Source of the DNA: Acidobacteriota bacterium
Lineage (GTDB): Bacteria; Acidobacteriota; Blastocatellia; Pyrinomonadales; Pyrinomonadaceae
Assembly: GCA_018269075.1 (NCBI GenBank)
Contig: JAFDVJ010000006.1
Location: 47,724 to 111,723, forward strand
Length of the DNA stretch: 64,000 bases
Direction: 5' to 3'
The position numbers and the translations under genes were made by a program. Of this stretch, positions 26,543 to 36,579 are shown one piece after another; positions within the stretch are counted from its first letter, which is position 1, and every line of letters begins with the position of its first letter. The notes under the pieces are model-generated. The model worked only from the letters and a program-made list of their open reading frames with translations. It made no database searches and was not told the DNA's origin.

Positions 26543-29500
26543 ATGATCGATCGAAACCGGCTGAACCGACTGACTTTGCCGCTGGCGGCCCTCGCCGTCT
26601 GCTTCCTGCTCACGACGATCGCCGCCGCCGATTCGGCGAGCCTCGCCGGCGACTGGCGGTTCGCGCTCGACCGCGACGATCGGGGCGTTCGGGATAATTG
26701 GTTTGACCAATCGCTGGCCGATAAAATCCGGCTGCCGGGCGTCCTTCAGGCGCAGGGCTACGGCGACCCGATCTCGACCGCAACGCCGTGGGTCCTGTCG
26801 CTCTACGACAAAAACTGGTTTCTCCGCGAGGACTACCGGGATTTCACCGCGCCCGGCAAAGTCAAAGTTCCCTTTCTCGCCCAGCCGCCGCGCCATTATC
26901 TCGGCGCGGCGTGGTACCAGAGAGAGATCGAGATTCCGGCCGCCTGGACCGGCAAACGGATCACGCTCTTTCTCGAACGCCCGCGCTGGGAATCGACCGT
27001 CTGGATCGACGGCACGAAAGTCGGCTCGAATTTGAGCCTCGTCGCGCCGCACGAATATGAACTGCCCGTCTTGAGCGCCGGCCGTCACCGCCTGTCGATC
27101 CGCGTCGACAACCGGATGCTGATGGACTACCGACCGGACGCGCACAGCGTTTCCGATTCGCTCGGCCAGAGCTGGAACGGGATCGCCGGCCGGATCGAGC
27201 TCCGCGCGACGAGCCCGGTCTTCATCGACGACGCGCAGGTTTTCGCGACGCTGGGACGCGGCGACGCGGCGACGCGGCGCGGCACGGCGACGGTTAAGAT
27301 CAGGATCGGCAATCAAACCGGCCGCTCCGGCCGCGGGACGATCACGGCGAACGGCCGCGACTTCCCCGTTTCGTGGGACGATAAAGGCGGCGCGGCCGAG
27401 ATCCGGCTCGATTTTCCGGACGCGAAGGAGTGGAACGAGTTTCATCCGAACCTTTATAAGATCGACCTTCAGTTAAAAGGCGAAAACGAGGCCGACGACT
27501 GGCGCCATCTCACCTTCGGTTTCGCCGAGATCAAAGCCGAGGGCAGCGAGTTCCGGCTCAACGGCCGCCCGATTTATCTTCGCGGCACGCATCACGGCGG
27601 CGATTTTCCGCTCACCGGCTACCCGCCGACCGACGTCGAATACTGGCGAAGGATACTCAGGATAAATAAAGACTGGGGCATCAATCACATCCGCTTTCAT
27701 TCGTTCTGCCCGCCCGAAGCCGCGTTCGAAGCGGCCGACGAGCTGGGCGTCTATCTGCAGCCCGAGCCCGCGATGTGGAACACGGTCTCGCCCGGCACGC
27801 CGATGGAGAAGATGCTCTACGACGAGACCGAGCGGATGATCCGCGCCTACGGCAATCATCCGTCGTATCTGATGCTGAGCCCGTCGAACGAGCCGAAGGG
27901 CAACTGGAAGCAGGCCTTCGACAAATGGATCGAACATTATCGCCAGGCCGACCCGCGCCGCCTTTACGACAACGGCACCGGCCACACCGAGCGCGAGGTT
28001 CCCGATCTGGCGAAAGGCACCGATTTTCTCGTCATGCAGCGGATCGGCCAGAAAATGCTGCGCGGCAGCTCGGCGTGGTTCGGCAGGGATTACGGCGCGT
28101 CGCTCGAAGGCATCAATGTCCCGGTCGCTTCGCACGAGCTCGGTCAGTGGGTCGCCTACCCGGATTTCGACGTCATCAAAAAATTCACCGGCTACCTGCG
28201 GCCCGGCAACTACGAGATCTTTCGCGAGTCGGCGCGCCGAAAAGGCGTCCTCGCGATGAACAAACAGTTCGCCTACGCTTCCGGAAGGTTTCAGCTCGCC
28301 TGCTACAAGGAAGAGATCGAGGCGAACCTGCGGACGCCGAAAATGTACGGTTACCAGCTGCTCGACCTCCACGATTATCTCGGTCAGGGCACGGCGCTCG
28401 TCGGCATCCTCGACGCCTTCTGGGAGCCGAAATCCTACGCGACGGCCGCCGAGTTCAAGCGCTTCAACAACGAGACCGTCCCGCTCGCGCGGCTTTATAA
28501 ACGGACCTTCAAAACGGACGAAAAATTCGAGACGGACGTCGAGATCGCGCATTTCGGCGAAAAACCGCTCGAAAACGCGCGGCCCTACTGGAAGATCGTC
28601 GACCGTTTCGGAAAGCCCGTCAAAAGCGGCGATCTTCCGGCCCGGACGATCCCGATCGGCAAAAACATCGCGCTCGGGAAGATCGCCGCCGATTTAGCCG
28701 AACTGCCCGCACCGAACGCTTACAAACTGGTCGTCGGCCTGCGCGGCACGACGTTCGAAAACGACTGGAACTTCTGGGTTTATCCCGCGTCGGTCGAAAA
28801 ATCCGAACCGCGGGACGTCGTCGTCACGCATTCGTGGGACGAGGCCGAAAAGCTGCTCGCGAAAGGCGCAAAGGTTTTATATATGCCGCGCAAGGCCGAT
28901 CTCGACTGGACGAGCCCGCCGCTCGACGCCGTGCCGGTCTTCTGGACGCGCTACATGAACCCGGCGTGGTCGCGGATGATGGGATTGTGGATCGATAAAA
29001 GCCACGCCGCGCTCGGCGGATTCCCGACCGACGCTTACGCCGACTGGCAGTGGATCGAGCTCGTCAAGACGGCGCGCGCCTTCAATCTCGACCGGCTCCC
29101 GAAAAATCTGCGGCCGATCGTCCAGCCGGTCGACGACTGGAACCGCAACTACAAGCTCGGGATGCTCTTCGAAGCGCGCGTCGGCCGCGGCCGGCTGATG
29201 GTCTCGTCGATCGATCTCGAAAACGATCTCGACACGCGCGTTGCCGCGCGTGCTTTGCGCCGCTCGGTTCTCGATTACATGGAAAGCGCGCGCTTCAACC
29301 CGCCGGCGGCGGTCGCGCCCGAAAACTTCCGCGCCGTGCTGTTCGACACCCGCGTGATGAAAAAGCTCGGCGCGAAGGCGATCGGCGCGGGCGATTCTTC
29401 GAACGCGCTCGACGGCGACCCGAACACGTTCTGGCTCGCGGGCGACCCGAAAAAGGACCGGCAGAATCAGGAATTGACGATCGGTTTTCCGAACGCCGTT

Positions 29501-29887
29501 TCATTTAGCGGGCTCGTCCTGATGCCGCGCCAGAACCACCGCGACCACGAGGGCGACGTCCGCGAATACCGGGTTCTGACGAGCGACGACGGCACGAACT
29601 GGACCGCGGTCAAAAGCGGCGCGCTGGTTTCGACCTTCGATCCGCAGCGGATCGATTTCGGCCGCAGCGTTTCGGCGAAGTTCGTGAAATTCGTCGCGCT
29701 TTCCGGTTTCGGCGCCGACCGGATGACGTCGCTCGCCGAGCTCGCCGTCGTCTACACCGGCCCGAAGCTTCCCGAGGACGCCGACGATCTCGAATACAAA
29801 CGCGTCCGCTCGGCCTCGACCGACATCGACGAGAGCCTGCCGGCCGACGACCGAAAACCGAAGCCGACGCCGAGGAAAAAGCCCTGA
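26543..29887 (+). CDS. Large GH2-like hydrolase with C-terminal F5/8 (discoidin) domain
   Basis: 1114 residues with a signal peptide (1-29, ending IAAADS). An N-terminal sugar-binding domain (SLAGDWRFALDRDD, about 33-210), an Ig-like domain and a TIM barrel (LRGTHHGGDFPLTGYPP) follow GH2 order. Likely catalytic residues are Glu450 in SPSNEPKG and Glu532 in SHELGQW; the context of the second differs from classical beta-galactosidases. Residues about 930-1085 (SSNALDGDPNTFWLAG, LVLMPRQN, FVKFVALS) form a discoidin or CBM32-like module. The tail is Lys/Pro-rich. It may be a beta-galacturonidase- or glucuronidase-like branch of GH2 (inference). The stop overlaps the GH115 start by one base. Confidence 0.8.
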   Translation: MIDRNRLNRLTLPLAALAVCFLLTTIAAADSASLAGDWRFALDRDDRGVRDNWFDQSLADKIRLPGVLQAQGYGDPISTATPWVLSLYDKNWFLREDYRDFTAPGKVKVPFLAQPPRHYLGAAWYQREIEIPAAWTGKRITLFLERPRWESTVWIDGTKVGSNLSLVAPHEYELPVLSAGRHRLSIRVDNRMLMDYRPDAHSVSDSLGQSWNGIAGRIELRATSPVFIDDAQVFATLGRGDAATRRGTATVKIRIGNQTGRSGRGTITANGRDFPVSWDDKGGAAEIRLDFPDAKEWNEFHPNLYKIDLQLKGENEADDWRHLTFGFAEIKAEGSEFRLNGRPIYLRGTHHGGDFPLTGYPPTDVEYWRRILRINKDWGINHIRFHSFCPPEAAFEAADELGVYLQPEPAMWNTVSPGTPMEKMLYDETERMIRAYGNHPSYLMLSPSNEPKGNWKQAFDKWIEHYRQADPRRLYDNGTGHTEREVPDLAKGTDFLVMQRIGQKMLRGSSAWFGRDYGASLEGINVPVASHELGQWVAYPDFDVIKKFTGYLRPGNYEIFRESARRKGVLAMNKQFAYASGRFQLACYKEEIEANLRTPKMYGYQLLDLHDYLGQGTALVGILDAFWEPKSYATAAEFKRFNNETVPLARLYKRTFKTDEKFETDVEIAHFGEKPLENARPYWKIVDRFGKPVKSGDLPARTIPIGKNIALGKIAADLAELPAPNAYKLVVGLRGTTFENDWNFWVYPASVEKSEPRDVVVTHSWDEAEKLLAKGAKVLYMPRKADLDWTSPPLDAVPVFWTRYMNPAWSRMMGLWIDKSHAALGGFPTDAYADWQWIELVKTARAFNLDRLPKNLRPIVQPVDDWNRNYKLGMLFEARVGRGRLMVSSIDLENDLDTRVAARALRRSVLDYMESARFNPPAAVAPENFRAVLFDTRVMKKLGAKAIGAGDSSNALDGDPNTFWLAGDPKKDRQNQELTIGFPNAVSFSGLVLMPRQNHRDHEGDVREYRVLTSDDGTNWTAVKSGALVSTFDPQRIDFGRSVSAKFVKFVALSGFGADRMTSLAELAVVYTGPKLPEDADDLEYKRVRSASTDIDESLPADDRKPKPTPRKKP

Positions 29888-32547
29888 TGAGAAAGGACGG
29901 GTTAAAACGCAGAGTCGCGAAGGCGCAAAGACGCGGAGATTTTTTGATCGGCGTCGCGGCCGGCGGCTGGCTTTTGGTTTTGACGCTGGCCGGTTTCGGG
30001 CAGGGCGTTTCGGTGAAAAACGCCCTTCAAAACGGCGACTTCCCGCTCGTATACGACGGCCGGGCGGCGGCGATCTGCGTCGCGGAGACCGATTTCAAGG
30101 TCGCGAAGATCGCCGCCGCCGATTTCGCGGCCGACGTCGAACGCGTCACGGGACGCAAACCGGCCGTCGTTTCCGACACCGAAAAACTGCCGGAAACGCT
30201 CGTTTTGATCAGCACGTTGGGTAAAAATCCGCTGATCGACAAATTGATCGCCGACCGCCAGATCGACGCGTCCGGCATCGCCGGCAAACGCGAAACCTTT
30301 TTGCTCGAAACCGTCCGGAATCCGTTTCCGGGCGTCCGCGCCGCACTCGTCATCGCCGGCAGCGACCGGCGCGGGACGGCGTTCGGCGTCTACGAGATGT
30401 CGCAGCGGATCGGCGTCTCGCCGTGGGTCTGGTGGGCCGACGCCGCGCCGGAAAAACGCCGGACGCTCGTCGTTTCCAAAGGAAAGTTCGTCGCCCGCGA
30501 GCCGTCCGTCAAATATCGCGGCATCTTTCTCAACGACGAGGACTGGGGCCTCGAGCCGTGGGCCGCGAAGACCTTCGAGCCCGAATCGGGCAATATCGGC
30601 CCGAAAACCTACGCGAAAATCTTCGAGCTCCTCCTTCGTTTAAAGGCCAACGCCTGCTGGCCGGCGATGCACGAGGTCACGCGGCCGTTCAACGCACTGG
30701 CGGAAAACGCGCGCGTCGCCGACGATTACGCGATCGTGATCGGCAGCTCGCACGCCGAGCCGATGCTCCGCAACAACGTCGGCGAATGGAAGGACGACAA
30801 GGAAAAATACAACTTCGTGACGAACGCGGCCGGCGTCACCGCGTATTGGGAAGACCGGCTGAAGACGAACGCCGGATTCGAAAACGTCTACACTTTGGGG
30901 ATGCGCGGCATCCACGACAGCCCGATTCAGGGCACGAAAACGCAGGCCGAACGGATTCCGGTGCTGGAGCGGATCATCGCGACGCAGCGCGGGCTGCTCG
31001 CGAAATACGCGGACCGGCCGGTCGAAAAGGTCCCGCAGATATTCTGTCCCTACAAGGAAGTGCTCGCCGATTACCGCGCCGGCCTCAAAGTGCCGGACGA
31101 CGTGACGCTCGTTTTTCCGGACGACAATTTCGGCTATATCCGCTATTTTCCGAACGAAACGGAGCGAAAACGCGCGGGCGGCTTCGGCGTTTATTATCAT
31201 ATTTCGTATCTCGGCCGGCCGCTCTCTTATTTATGGCTCAATTCGACGCCGCCGGCGCTTATTTTCGAGGAGCTGTCGAAGGCTTACGCGAACGGGATGC
31301 GCGATTTCTGGATGCTCAACGTCGGCGACCTCAAACCGGCCGAAACGGGCATCGAGTTTTTTATGCAGATGGCCTACGACGCCGGGCGCTGGAACGTCGC
31401 TAATCAGCACGAATTTTTGCGCGAATGGGCGGCGCGCGAGTTCGGCGCGCGTTACGCGGACGACGTCGCTTCGATCATGGACGAATATTACCGGCTCGGG
31501 TTCCAGCGCAAACCCGAACATCTGCAATGGTATCTGCCGGGCGAAAAACCCCGCCCGAGCGAGCTGACCGAGCAGGAAACCGGCCTCCGGCTCGAAGCCT
31601 ACGCGAGCCTCGTGCGCCGCGCCGAGTCCTTTCAGACGCTCGTCCCGGCCGCGAAAAAGGACGCTTTTTACGAACTCGTGCATTATCCCGTGAAAATGGC
31701 GGCGCTCGCCAACGAGCGTTTTTTCTATGCCGAGCTGGCCGAAAAATACCGGGCGCTGGACGAATCCGAAGCGCTGCCGCTGGCCCGCCGCTCGATCGCC
31801 GCCGACCGCGAGATCGACTACGAGACGAATTATTTCAACGAAAAACTGGCGGACGGCAAATGGCGTTTTATGATGTCGCCCGAAATGCGCGAGGGCCAGT
31901 GGACCGGTATGCGCGCCGTCCGGCCGCGGCTGTCGGAAAAGGATTTCGAGGTCGATCGAACCAAACCCGAGCCCCCGCCGTCGAGTTATGTATGGCTCGC
32001 GCCCGGAAAGCTGCCGAAGATCAAAAACGGTTTTGCCGAATGGAACGGCGCGGTTTCGATCGAGGTCGAGCATTTCACGCGCGCGGCGGCGGCCGACGGG
32101 TTTGCGTGGCGAACGATCCGCGGCCTCGGCAAAACCGGCGATTCGGTGACGGTTTTCCCGCCCGTCGCGCGGACCTTCGAACGCCGCGCGCCGCGGCTCG
32201 AATATCGTTTCGAGATTTTGAACGCGGGCGCGTTCGACGCCGATTTTTACCTGCTCCCGACCCGGCCGCTCGTGCCCGGAAACGGTCTCCGCTTCGCGGT
32301 CGCGATCGACGACGGGCCGCCGCAGACGATCGCGGTCGACCGCGACACGGAAGTTTCGTCGCCCGGCTGGGCACAGAACATTCTCAACCAAACGACGCGC
32401 GGCGGCGCCCGGTTCGAGCTCTCGAAGGGCATTCACGTTTTGAAGATTTTCGCGGTCGACACGGGCGTCGTGCTCGACAAGGTCGTGCTCCGTTCGGGAC
32501 CACCGACGCCCGGTTATTTCGGGCCGCCGGAAACATTTGCGCCGTAA
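29887..32547 (+). CDS. GH115 alpha-glucuronidase-like enzyme
   Basis: 886 residues. The GH115 body is clear: FGVYEMSQRIGVSPWVWWADAAP, YRGIFLNDEDWGLEPWA, RLKANACWPAMHEV, MRGIHDSP, and WLNSTPPALIFEEL with FWMLNVGDLKP. Family members remove glucuronate or 4-O-methyl-glucuronate from xylan or arabinogalactan. A galactose-binding-like domain closes the protein (about 700-880). The first 20 residues (RRVAKAQRRGD) are encoded by a copy of the intergenic repeat seen at 59246 and 62119; a TTG at about codon 20, just before the signal-peptide-like LIGVAAGGWLLVLTLAGFG, may be the original start. The ATG overlaps the preceding TGA by one base, giving coupling. Confidence 0.9.
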   Translation: MRKDGLKRRVAKAQRRGDFLIGVAAGGWLLVLTLAGFGQGVSVKNALQNGDFPLVYDGRAAAICVAETDFKVAKIAAADFAADVERVTGRKPAVVSDTEKLPETLVLISTLGKNPLIDKLIADRQIDASGIAGKRETFLLETVRNPFPGVRAALVIAGSDRRGTAFGVYEMSQRIGVSPWVWWADAAPEKRRTLVVSKGKFVAREPSVKYRGIFLNDEDWGLEPWAAKTFEPESGNIGPKTYAKIFELLLRLKANACWPAMHEVTRPFNALAENARVADDYAIVIGSSHAEPMLRNNVGEWKDDKEKYNFVTNAAGVTAYWEDRLKTNAGFENVYTLGMRGIHDSPIQGTKTQAERIPVLERIIATQRGLLAKYADRPVEKVPQIFCPYKEVLADYRAGLKVPDDVTLVFPDDNFGYIRYFPNETERKRAGGFGVYYHISYLGRPLSYLWLNSTPPALIFEELSKAYANGMRDFWMLNVGDLKPAETGIEFFMQMAYDAGRWNVANQHEFLREWAAREFGARYADDVASIMDEYYRLGFQRKPEHLQWYLPGEKPRPSELTEQETGLRLEAYASLVRRAESFQTLVPAAKKDAFYELVHYPVKMAALANERFFYAELAEKYRALDESEALPLARRSIAADREIDYETNYFNEKLADGKWRFMMSPEMREGQWTGMRAVRPRLSEKDFEVDRTKPEPPPSSYVWLAPGKLPKIKNGFAEWNGAVSIEVEHFTRAAAADGFAWRTIRGLGKTGDSVTVFPPVARTFERRAPRLEYRFEILNAGAFDADFYLLPTRPLVPGNGLRFAVAIDDGPPQTIAVDRDTEVSSPGWAQNILNQTTRGGARFELSKGIHVLKIFAVDTGVVLDKVVLRSGPPTPGYFGPPETFAP

Positions 32548-32581
32548 ATTCGACGGGCGACAAAAGCCAGGCAATAAATTT

Positions 32582-35200
32582 ATGAAAAACGAACTTCTAA
32601 AATTTTTCTTCTCCGCTTTGTTCATCGGCGGGATGGTCGCCGCGGCCGCGGCCCAGCGCGAAACCGTTTCGTTCAACGAGGGCTGGCGTTTTCAAAAGGA
32701 CGACCCGGCCGACGCGAAGGGCGTTTTGACGCTGCCCGTGATCCGCGAATGGATCCGCGCGACCGGCAACGAGTTTCTGCTCACGCCGGGCGCGGAAAAA
32801 CCCGCGCGGCCTTCGGGAAACCTGGGCGAAGCGGTCGCCTACACGCGCGCCGGTTTCGACGATTCGGCGTGGCGGCGGCTCGATCTGCCGCACGACTGGG
32901 CGATCGAAGGGCCGTTCGACAAGGATTGGGAGGGCGAGACCGGCAAGCGGCCGTATGCCGGCGTCGGCTGGTACCGCAAGCATTTCAATGTTCCGGCGAC
33001 CGATCGCGGCCGGCAGATCTTCATCGATTTCGACGGCGCGATGGCCTATCCGGTCGTCTGGGTCAACGGCCGGTTCGTCGGCGGCTGGGGCTACGGATAC
33101 GCCTCGTTCCGGCTCGATCTGACGCCGTATCTCAAGCCCGGCGCGGACAACGTGATCGCCGTCCGGCTCGAAAACCCGCCCGAATCCTCGCGCTGGTATC
33201 CGGGCTCGGGAATTTACCGCAACGTCCGGCTCGTCAAGACCGCGCCCGTCCACGTCGCCGGGTGGGGCACGTTCGTGACGATGGAAAACATCGCCGCCGA
33301 TGCGGACGTCGATCTGACGGCCCGCGTCCAAAACGATTCGAACGCATCCGTCAGGATTTCGGTGACGCATAAGATTTACGAGCTTTCGAAAACCGACGCG
33401 AAGTCGGCGAAACCGGTCGCCGTCTCGAAACCTGTCGAGGCGACGATCGCCCCCCTTTCGACGAAATCGGTTCCCGACGCGGTCGTCACCGTTCCCAACG
33501 CGAAGCTCTGGAGCGTCGACGCGCCCAACCGCTATGCGGCCGTCACCGAAATCCGGCAGAACGGCCGGCTCGTCGACGTTTACGAAACGCCGTTCGGCAT
33601 CCGCGGCATCAAATGGAGCGCGACCGAAGGCCTGCTGCTCAACGGGAAACGCCTTTACCTGCAAGGCGTCTGCGATCATCACGATCTCGGCGCGCTCGGG
33701 TCGGCATTAAACTACCGCGCGCTCGAACGGCAGCTCGAAATCCTCAAGGAGATGGGCGTCAACGCGATCCGCACGAGCCATAACCCGCCCGCGCCGGAGC
33801 TCTTGGAGCTCGCCGACAAGATGGGCTTCGTCGTGATGGACGAGGCGTTCGACGAATGGGTCCAGGGCAAGCGCCCGAACGGCTACAACCAGCTTTTTAA
33901 GGACTGGCACGAAAAGGACCTCCGCGCGCAAATTCGCCGCGACCGCAATCACCCTTCGGTCTTCGTCTGGTCGACCGGCAACGAGATCTGGGAACAGCGG
34001 CCGAAGGACCATCCGGTCTCGACGATGCTCGCGAAAATCGTCCGCGAGGAAGACCCGACGCGGCTCGTCACGGCCGGCGCGAACGGCACCGAATCCGGCT
34101 ACAACGGCTTTCAGAAAACGGTCGACGTCTTCGGCTACAACTACAAGCCGCACCAATACGAGAAATTCCGCAAGGAAAATCCGTCGATCCCGCTTTTCGC
34201 GAGCGAAACGGCCTCGACGATCAGCTCGCGCGGCGAGTATTTCTTCCCGGTCGTCGAAGACAAATCCAAGGGCATGGCCGATTTTCAGATGAGCTCCTAC
34301 GATCTCTACGCGCCGCCGTGGGCGACGACGCCCGACACGGAATTCGCCGGTCAGGACAAAAATCCGTTCGTCGCCGGCGAATTCGTCTGGACCGGCTTCG
34401 ATTATCTCGGCGAGCCGACGCCCTACGACACGCAGGTCAGGTTCCTGCCGACGTTTACAGATCCGCAGAGACAGGCGGCCGCCGCCGAGGAATTCAAGAA
34501 CACCGGCAAGGTCAAAACGCCGTCGCGGAGCTCGTATTTCGGGATCGTCGATCTCTGCGGCTTCAAAAAAGACAGGTTCTACATCTATCAGGCGCGCTGG
34601 CGGCCCGACCTGCCGATGGCGCACATCCTGCCGCACTGGAACTGGCCGGAACGCCTGGGCGAGGTGACGCCCGTCCACGTCTACACGTCGGGCGACGAGG
34701 CGGAGCTCTTCCTCAACGGCAAATCATTGGGCCGCAAAAAGCGCGGGCAATACGAATATCGCCTGCGCTGGGACGACGTCCGTTACGAGCCCGGCGAATT
34801 AAAGGTCGTCGCCTATAAAAACGGAAAGAAATGGGCCGAGGACACGGTCCGCACGACCGGCGCGGCGGCGGCCGTCGCGATGTCGGCCGACCGCTCAAGC
34901 GTTCGCGCCGACGGCCGCGATCTCGTTTTCGTCACGGTCAGGATCACGGACGCGAACGGGTTGATGGTGCCGCGCTCGCACAACGAAGTCCGGTTCTCGA
35001 TCGCCGGCGCGGGCGAGATCGTCGCGACCGACAACGGCGACGCGACCGATCTGACGCCGTTTCAGTCGACGACGCGCCAAGCCTACAACGGTATGGCGCT
35101 CGTCATCGTCCGGCCGCTCAAAGGCAAAGGCGGAAAAATAACTGTAAAAGCCGAATCCGACGGTCTCAAAGCGGCGTCCGTCTCCGTCACGAGCCGTTGA
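32582..35200 (+). CDS. GH2 beta-galactosidase-like enzyme
   Basis: 872 residues from the ATG at 32582; the frame opens 15 codons earlier, but a signal peptide (FFFSALFIGGMVAAAAAQ) directly follows this Met. GH2 domains: jelly roll (NEGWRFQKDDPADAKG to about 235), Ig-like, then a TIM barrel (LQGVCDHHDLGALGSALN). Acid/base Glu468 in WSTGNEIWE and nucleophile Glu542 in FASETAST are canonical. C-terminal Ig-like domains (DEAELFLNGKSLG; RADGRDLVFVTV) match the DUF4982-type tails common on GH2 enzymes of plant-glycan loci. Likely removes beta-galactose from RG-I galactan in the periplasm. An A-type repeat begins three bases after the stop. Confidence 0.92.
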   Translation: MKNELLKFFFSALFIGGMVAAAAAQRETVSFNEGWRFQKDDPADAKGVLTLPVIREWIRATGNEFLLTPGAEKPARPSGNLGEAVAYTRAGFDDSAWRRLDLPHDWAIEGPFDKDWEGETGKRPYAGVGWYRKHFNVPATDRGRQIFIDFDGAMAYPVVWVNGRFVGGWGYGYASFRLDLTPYLKPGADNVIAVRLENPPESSRWYPGSGIYRNVRLVKTAPVHVAGWGTFVTMENIAADADVDLTARVQNDSNASVRISVTHKIYELSKTDAKSAKPVAVSKPVEATIAPLSTKSVPDAVVTVPNAKLWSVDAPNRYAAVTEIRQNGRLVDVYETPFGIRGIKWSATEGLLLNGKRLYLQGVCDHHDLGALGSALNYRALERQLEILKEMGVNAIRTSHNPPAPELLELADKMGFVVMDEAFDEWVQGKRPNGYNQLFKDWHEKDLRAQIRRDRNHPSVFVWSTGNEIWEQRPKDHPVSTMLAKIVREEDPTRLVTAGANGTESGYNGFQKTVDVFGYNYKPHQYEKFRKENPSIPLFASETASTISSRGEYFFPVVEDKSKGMADFQMSSYDLYAPPWATTPDTEFAGQDKNPFVAGEFVWTGFDYLGEPTPYDTQVRFLPTFTDPQRQAAAAEEFKNTGKVKTPSRSSYFGIVDLCGFKKDRFYIYQARWRPDLPMAHILPHWNWPERLGEVTPVHVYTSGDEAELFLNGKSLGRKKRGQYEYRLRWDDVRYEPGELKVVAYKNGKKWAEDTVRTTGAAAAVAMSADRSSVRADGRDLVFVTVRITDANGLMVPRSHNEVRFSIAGAGEIVATDNGDATDLTPFQSTTRQAYNGMALVIVRPLKGKGGKITVKAESDGLKAASVSVTSR

Positions 35201-35204
35201 ATTT

Positions 35205-35290
35205 TAGTCTTAAGTCCTGGGTCTCGAGTCTTAAGTCAGTAAGGCGACCGGGCTCATGACTTAAGACTCAAGACTTAAGACTCAAGACTT
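35205..35290. repeat. AGTCTTAAG-family inverted repeat
   Basis: The left arm 35205-35238 (TAGTCTTAAGTCCTGGGTCT and onward) pairs with 35257-35290 (TGACTTAAGACTCAAGACTT and onward) across a loop of about 18 bases. It belongs to the same family as the core at 1468-1656. It starts immediately after the GH2 stop and ends 12 bases before the CE12 start. Confidence 0.85.
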
Positions 35291-35301
35291 CTAAGAAGTT
35301 T

Positions 35302-36579
35302 ATGTTTTTCAAACTATCGATAATTATTGCGCTGCTCGCGGCGGGCGTTTCCGCGCAAACCCTGAAGTTCGATTTCGGTACGGGCCGCGTCGCGACGGGC
35401 TACACGAAAATCACCGCGGCGGACGTTTATACAAATGACAAGGGCTACGGCTTCGAGGACGCGGCGGGCGTCGAATGCCTCGACCGCGGAAAGAAGGACG
35501 CGCTCCGGTCGGACCTCTGCCGGTCGGACAGGCCGTTTTATTTTTCGGCCAAAGTTCCGGAAGGCAATTATCTGGTGACGGTCGTTTACGGCGACGCCGC
35601 CGACACGGCCGACACGGCCGTCAAGGCGGAGCTCCGCCGTCTGATGCTCGAACCGGCGGCGACCGCGAAAGGAAAATTCGGAACGGCCCGCTTCGTCGTC
35701 AACGTCCGGCGGCCGGAAATCTCGACCGGCGGCGTCGTCAAACTGAAGGACCGCGAAAAGACCCTCGAAGCGTGGGCGTGGGACGACCGGCTGACGCTCG
35801 AATTCAACGGCAAACGGCCGGCCGTCGACGCCGTCACGATCGAGCGCGCCGACTCCGTCCCGACCGTCTTCCTGCTCGGCGATTCGACCGTCTGCGACCA
35901 GCCGCGCGAGCCGTACGCGAGCTGGGGCCAGATGCTGACCGTCTTTTTCGGGCCCGGCATCGCGGTCGCCAACCACGCCGAATCGGGCGAATCCGTCAAA
36001 AGCTCGACCGGCGCGAAACGGCTCGACAAGGTCTTAAGCCTGCTCAAACCCGGCGATTTCGTGATCGTCCAGTATTCGCACAACGACGAAAAGGAAAAGG
36101 GCGACGGCGTCGGCGCGATGACGACCTTTAAGGCGAGCCTGATCAAATGGATCGAAGCGATCCGCGCGAAGGGCGGAAATCCGATCCTCGTCACGCCGAT
36201 GCACCGGCGGACGTTCGACGCCGACGGGCGGATCACCAATTCGCACGGCGAATACCCGGACGCCGTCCGCGCCGCCGCGAAGGAAAAGAACGTGCCGCTC
36301 GTCGATCTGACGGCGATCAGCAAGCTGTTTTACGAAGCGCTCGGCAAAGACGGCTCGGGCGCGGCCTTCAAGGAAGGCGACGGCACGCACCACAACAACT
36401 ACGGCGCGTACGAGCTCGCGCTGCTGATCGCCGATTCCCTGCGCGCCCAAAAGCTGCCGCTCGCCAGATATTTAAAGAAAACGACGCCGCCGATCGACCC
36501 GAAAAAGCCGCTGCCGCCCTCGGAATTCAAAGTCCCGGCGAGCCCGCTCGCGACCGACGTCAAACCTTTGGGGAATTAA
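35302..36579 (+). CDS. CE12 rhamnogalacturonan acetylesterase with N-terminal binding domain
   Basis: 425 residues with a Sec signal peptide (1-19, ending VSAQ). Residues 20-185 form a beta-sandwich (FDFGTGRVATGYTKI, ending VDAVTIERAD) like the galactose-binding module that precedes some CE12 enzymes. The SGNH domain follows: GDST (Ser195), ESGES (Gly229), YSHND (Asn261) and DGTHHNNYGA (Asp360, His363/364). It deacetylates RG-I; together with the CE12-type gene at 8708 it gives two such enzymes of different architecture. It lies between two inverted repeats, and its TAA stop runs straight into an AAGTGGAAAAG repeat. Confidence 0.92.
   Translation: MFFKLSIIIALLAAGVSAQTLKFDFGTGRVATGYTKITAADVYTNDKGYGFEDAAGVECLDRGKKDALRSDLCRSDRPFYFSAKVPEGNYLVTVVYGDAADTADTAVKAELRRLMLEPAATAKGKFGTARFVVNVRRPEISTGGVVKLKDREKTLEAWAWDDRLTLEFNGKRPAVDAVTIERADSVPTVFLLGDSTVCDQPREPYASWGQMLTVFFGPGIAVANHAESGESVKSSTGAKRLDKVLSLLKPGDFVIVQYSHNDEKEKGDGVGAMTTFKASLIKWIEAIRAKGGNPILVTPMHRRTFDADGRITNSHGEYPDAVRAAAKEKNVPLVDLTAISKLFYEALGKDGSGAAFKEGDGTHHNNYGAYELALLIADSLRAQKLPLARYLKKTTPPIDPKKPLPPSEFKVPASPLATDVKPLGN

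Noticed and set aside
26697..26711. ATTGGTTTGACCAAT palindrome as a GntR operator
   Set aside because: It lies within the GH2 coding sequence and is produced by codons for an ordinary Asn-Trp-Phe-Asp-Gln stretch; kept only as a weak possibility.
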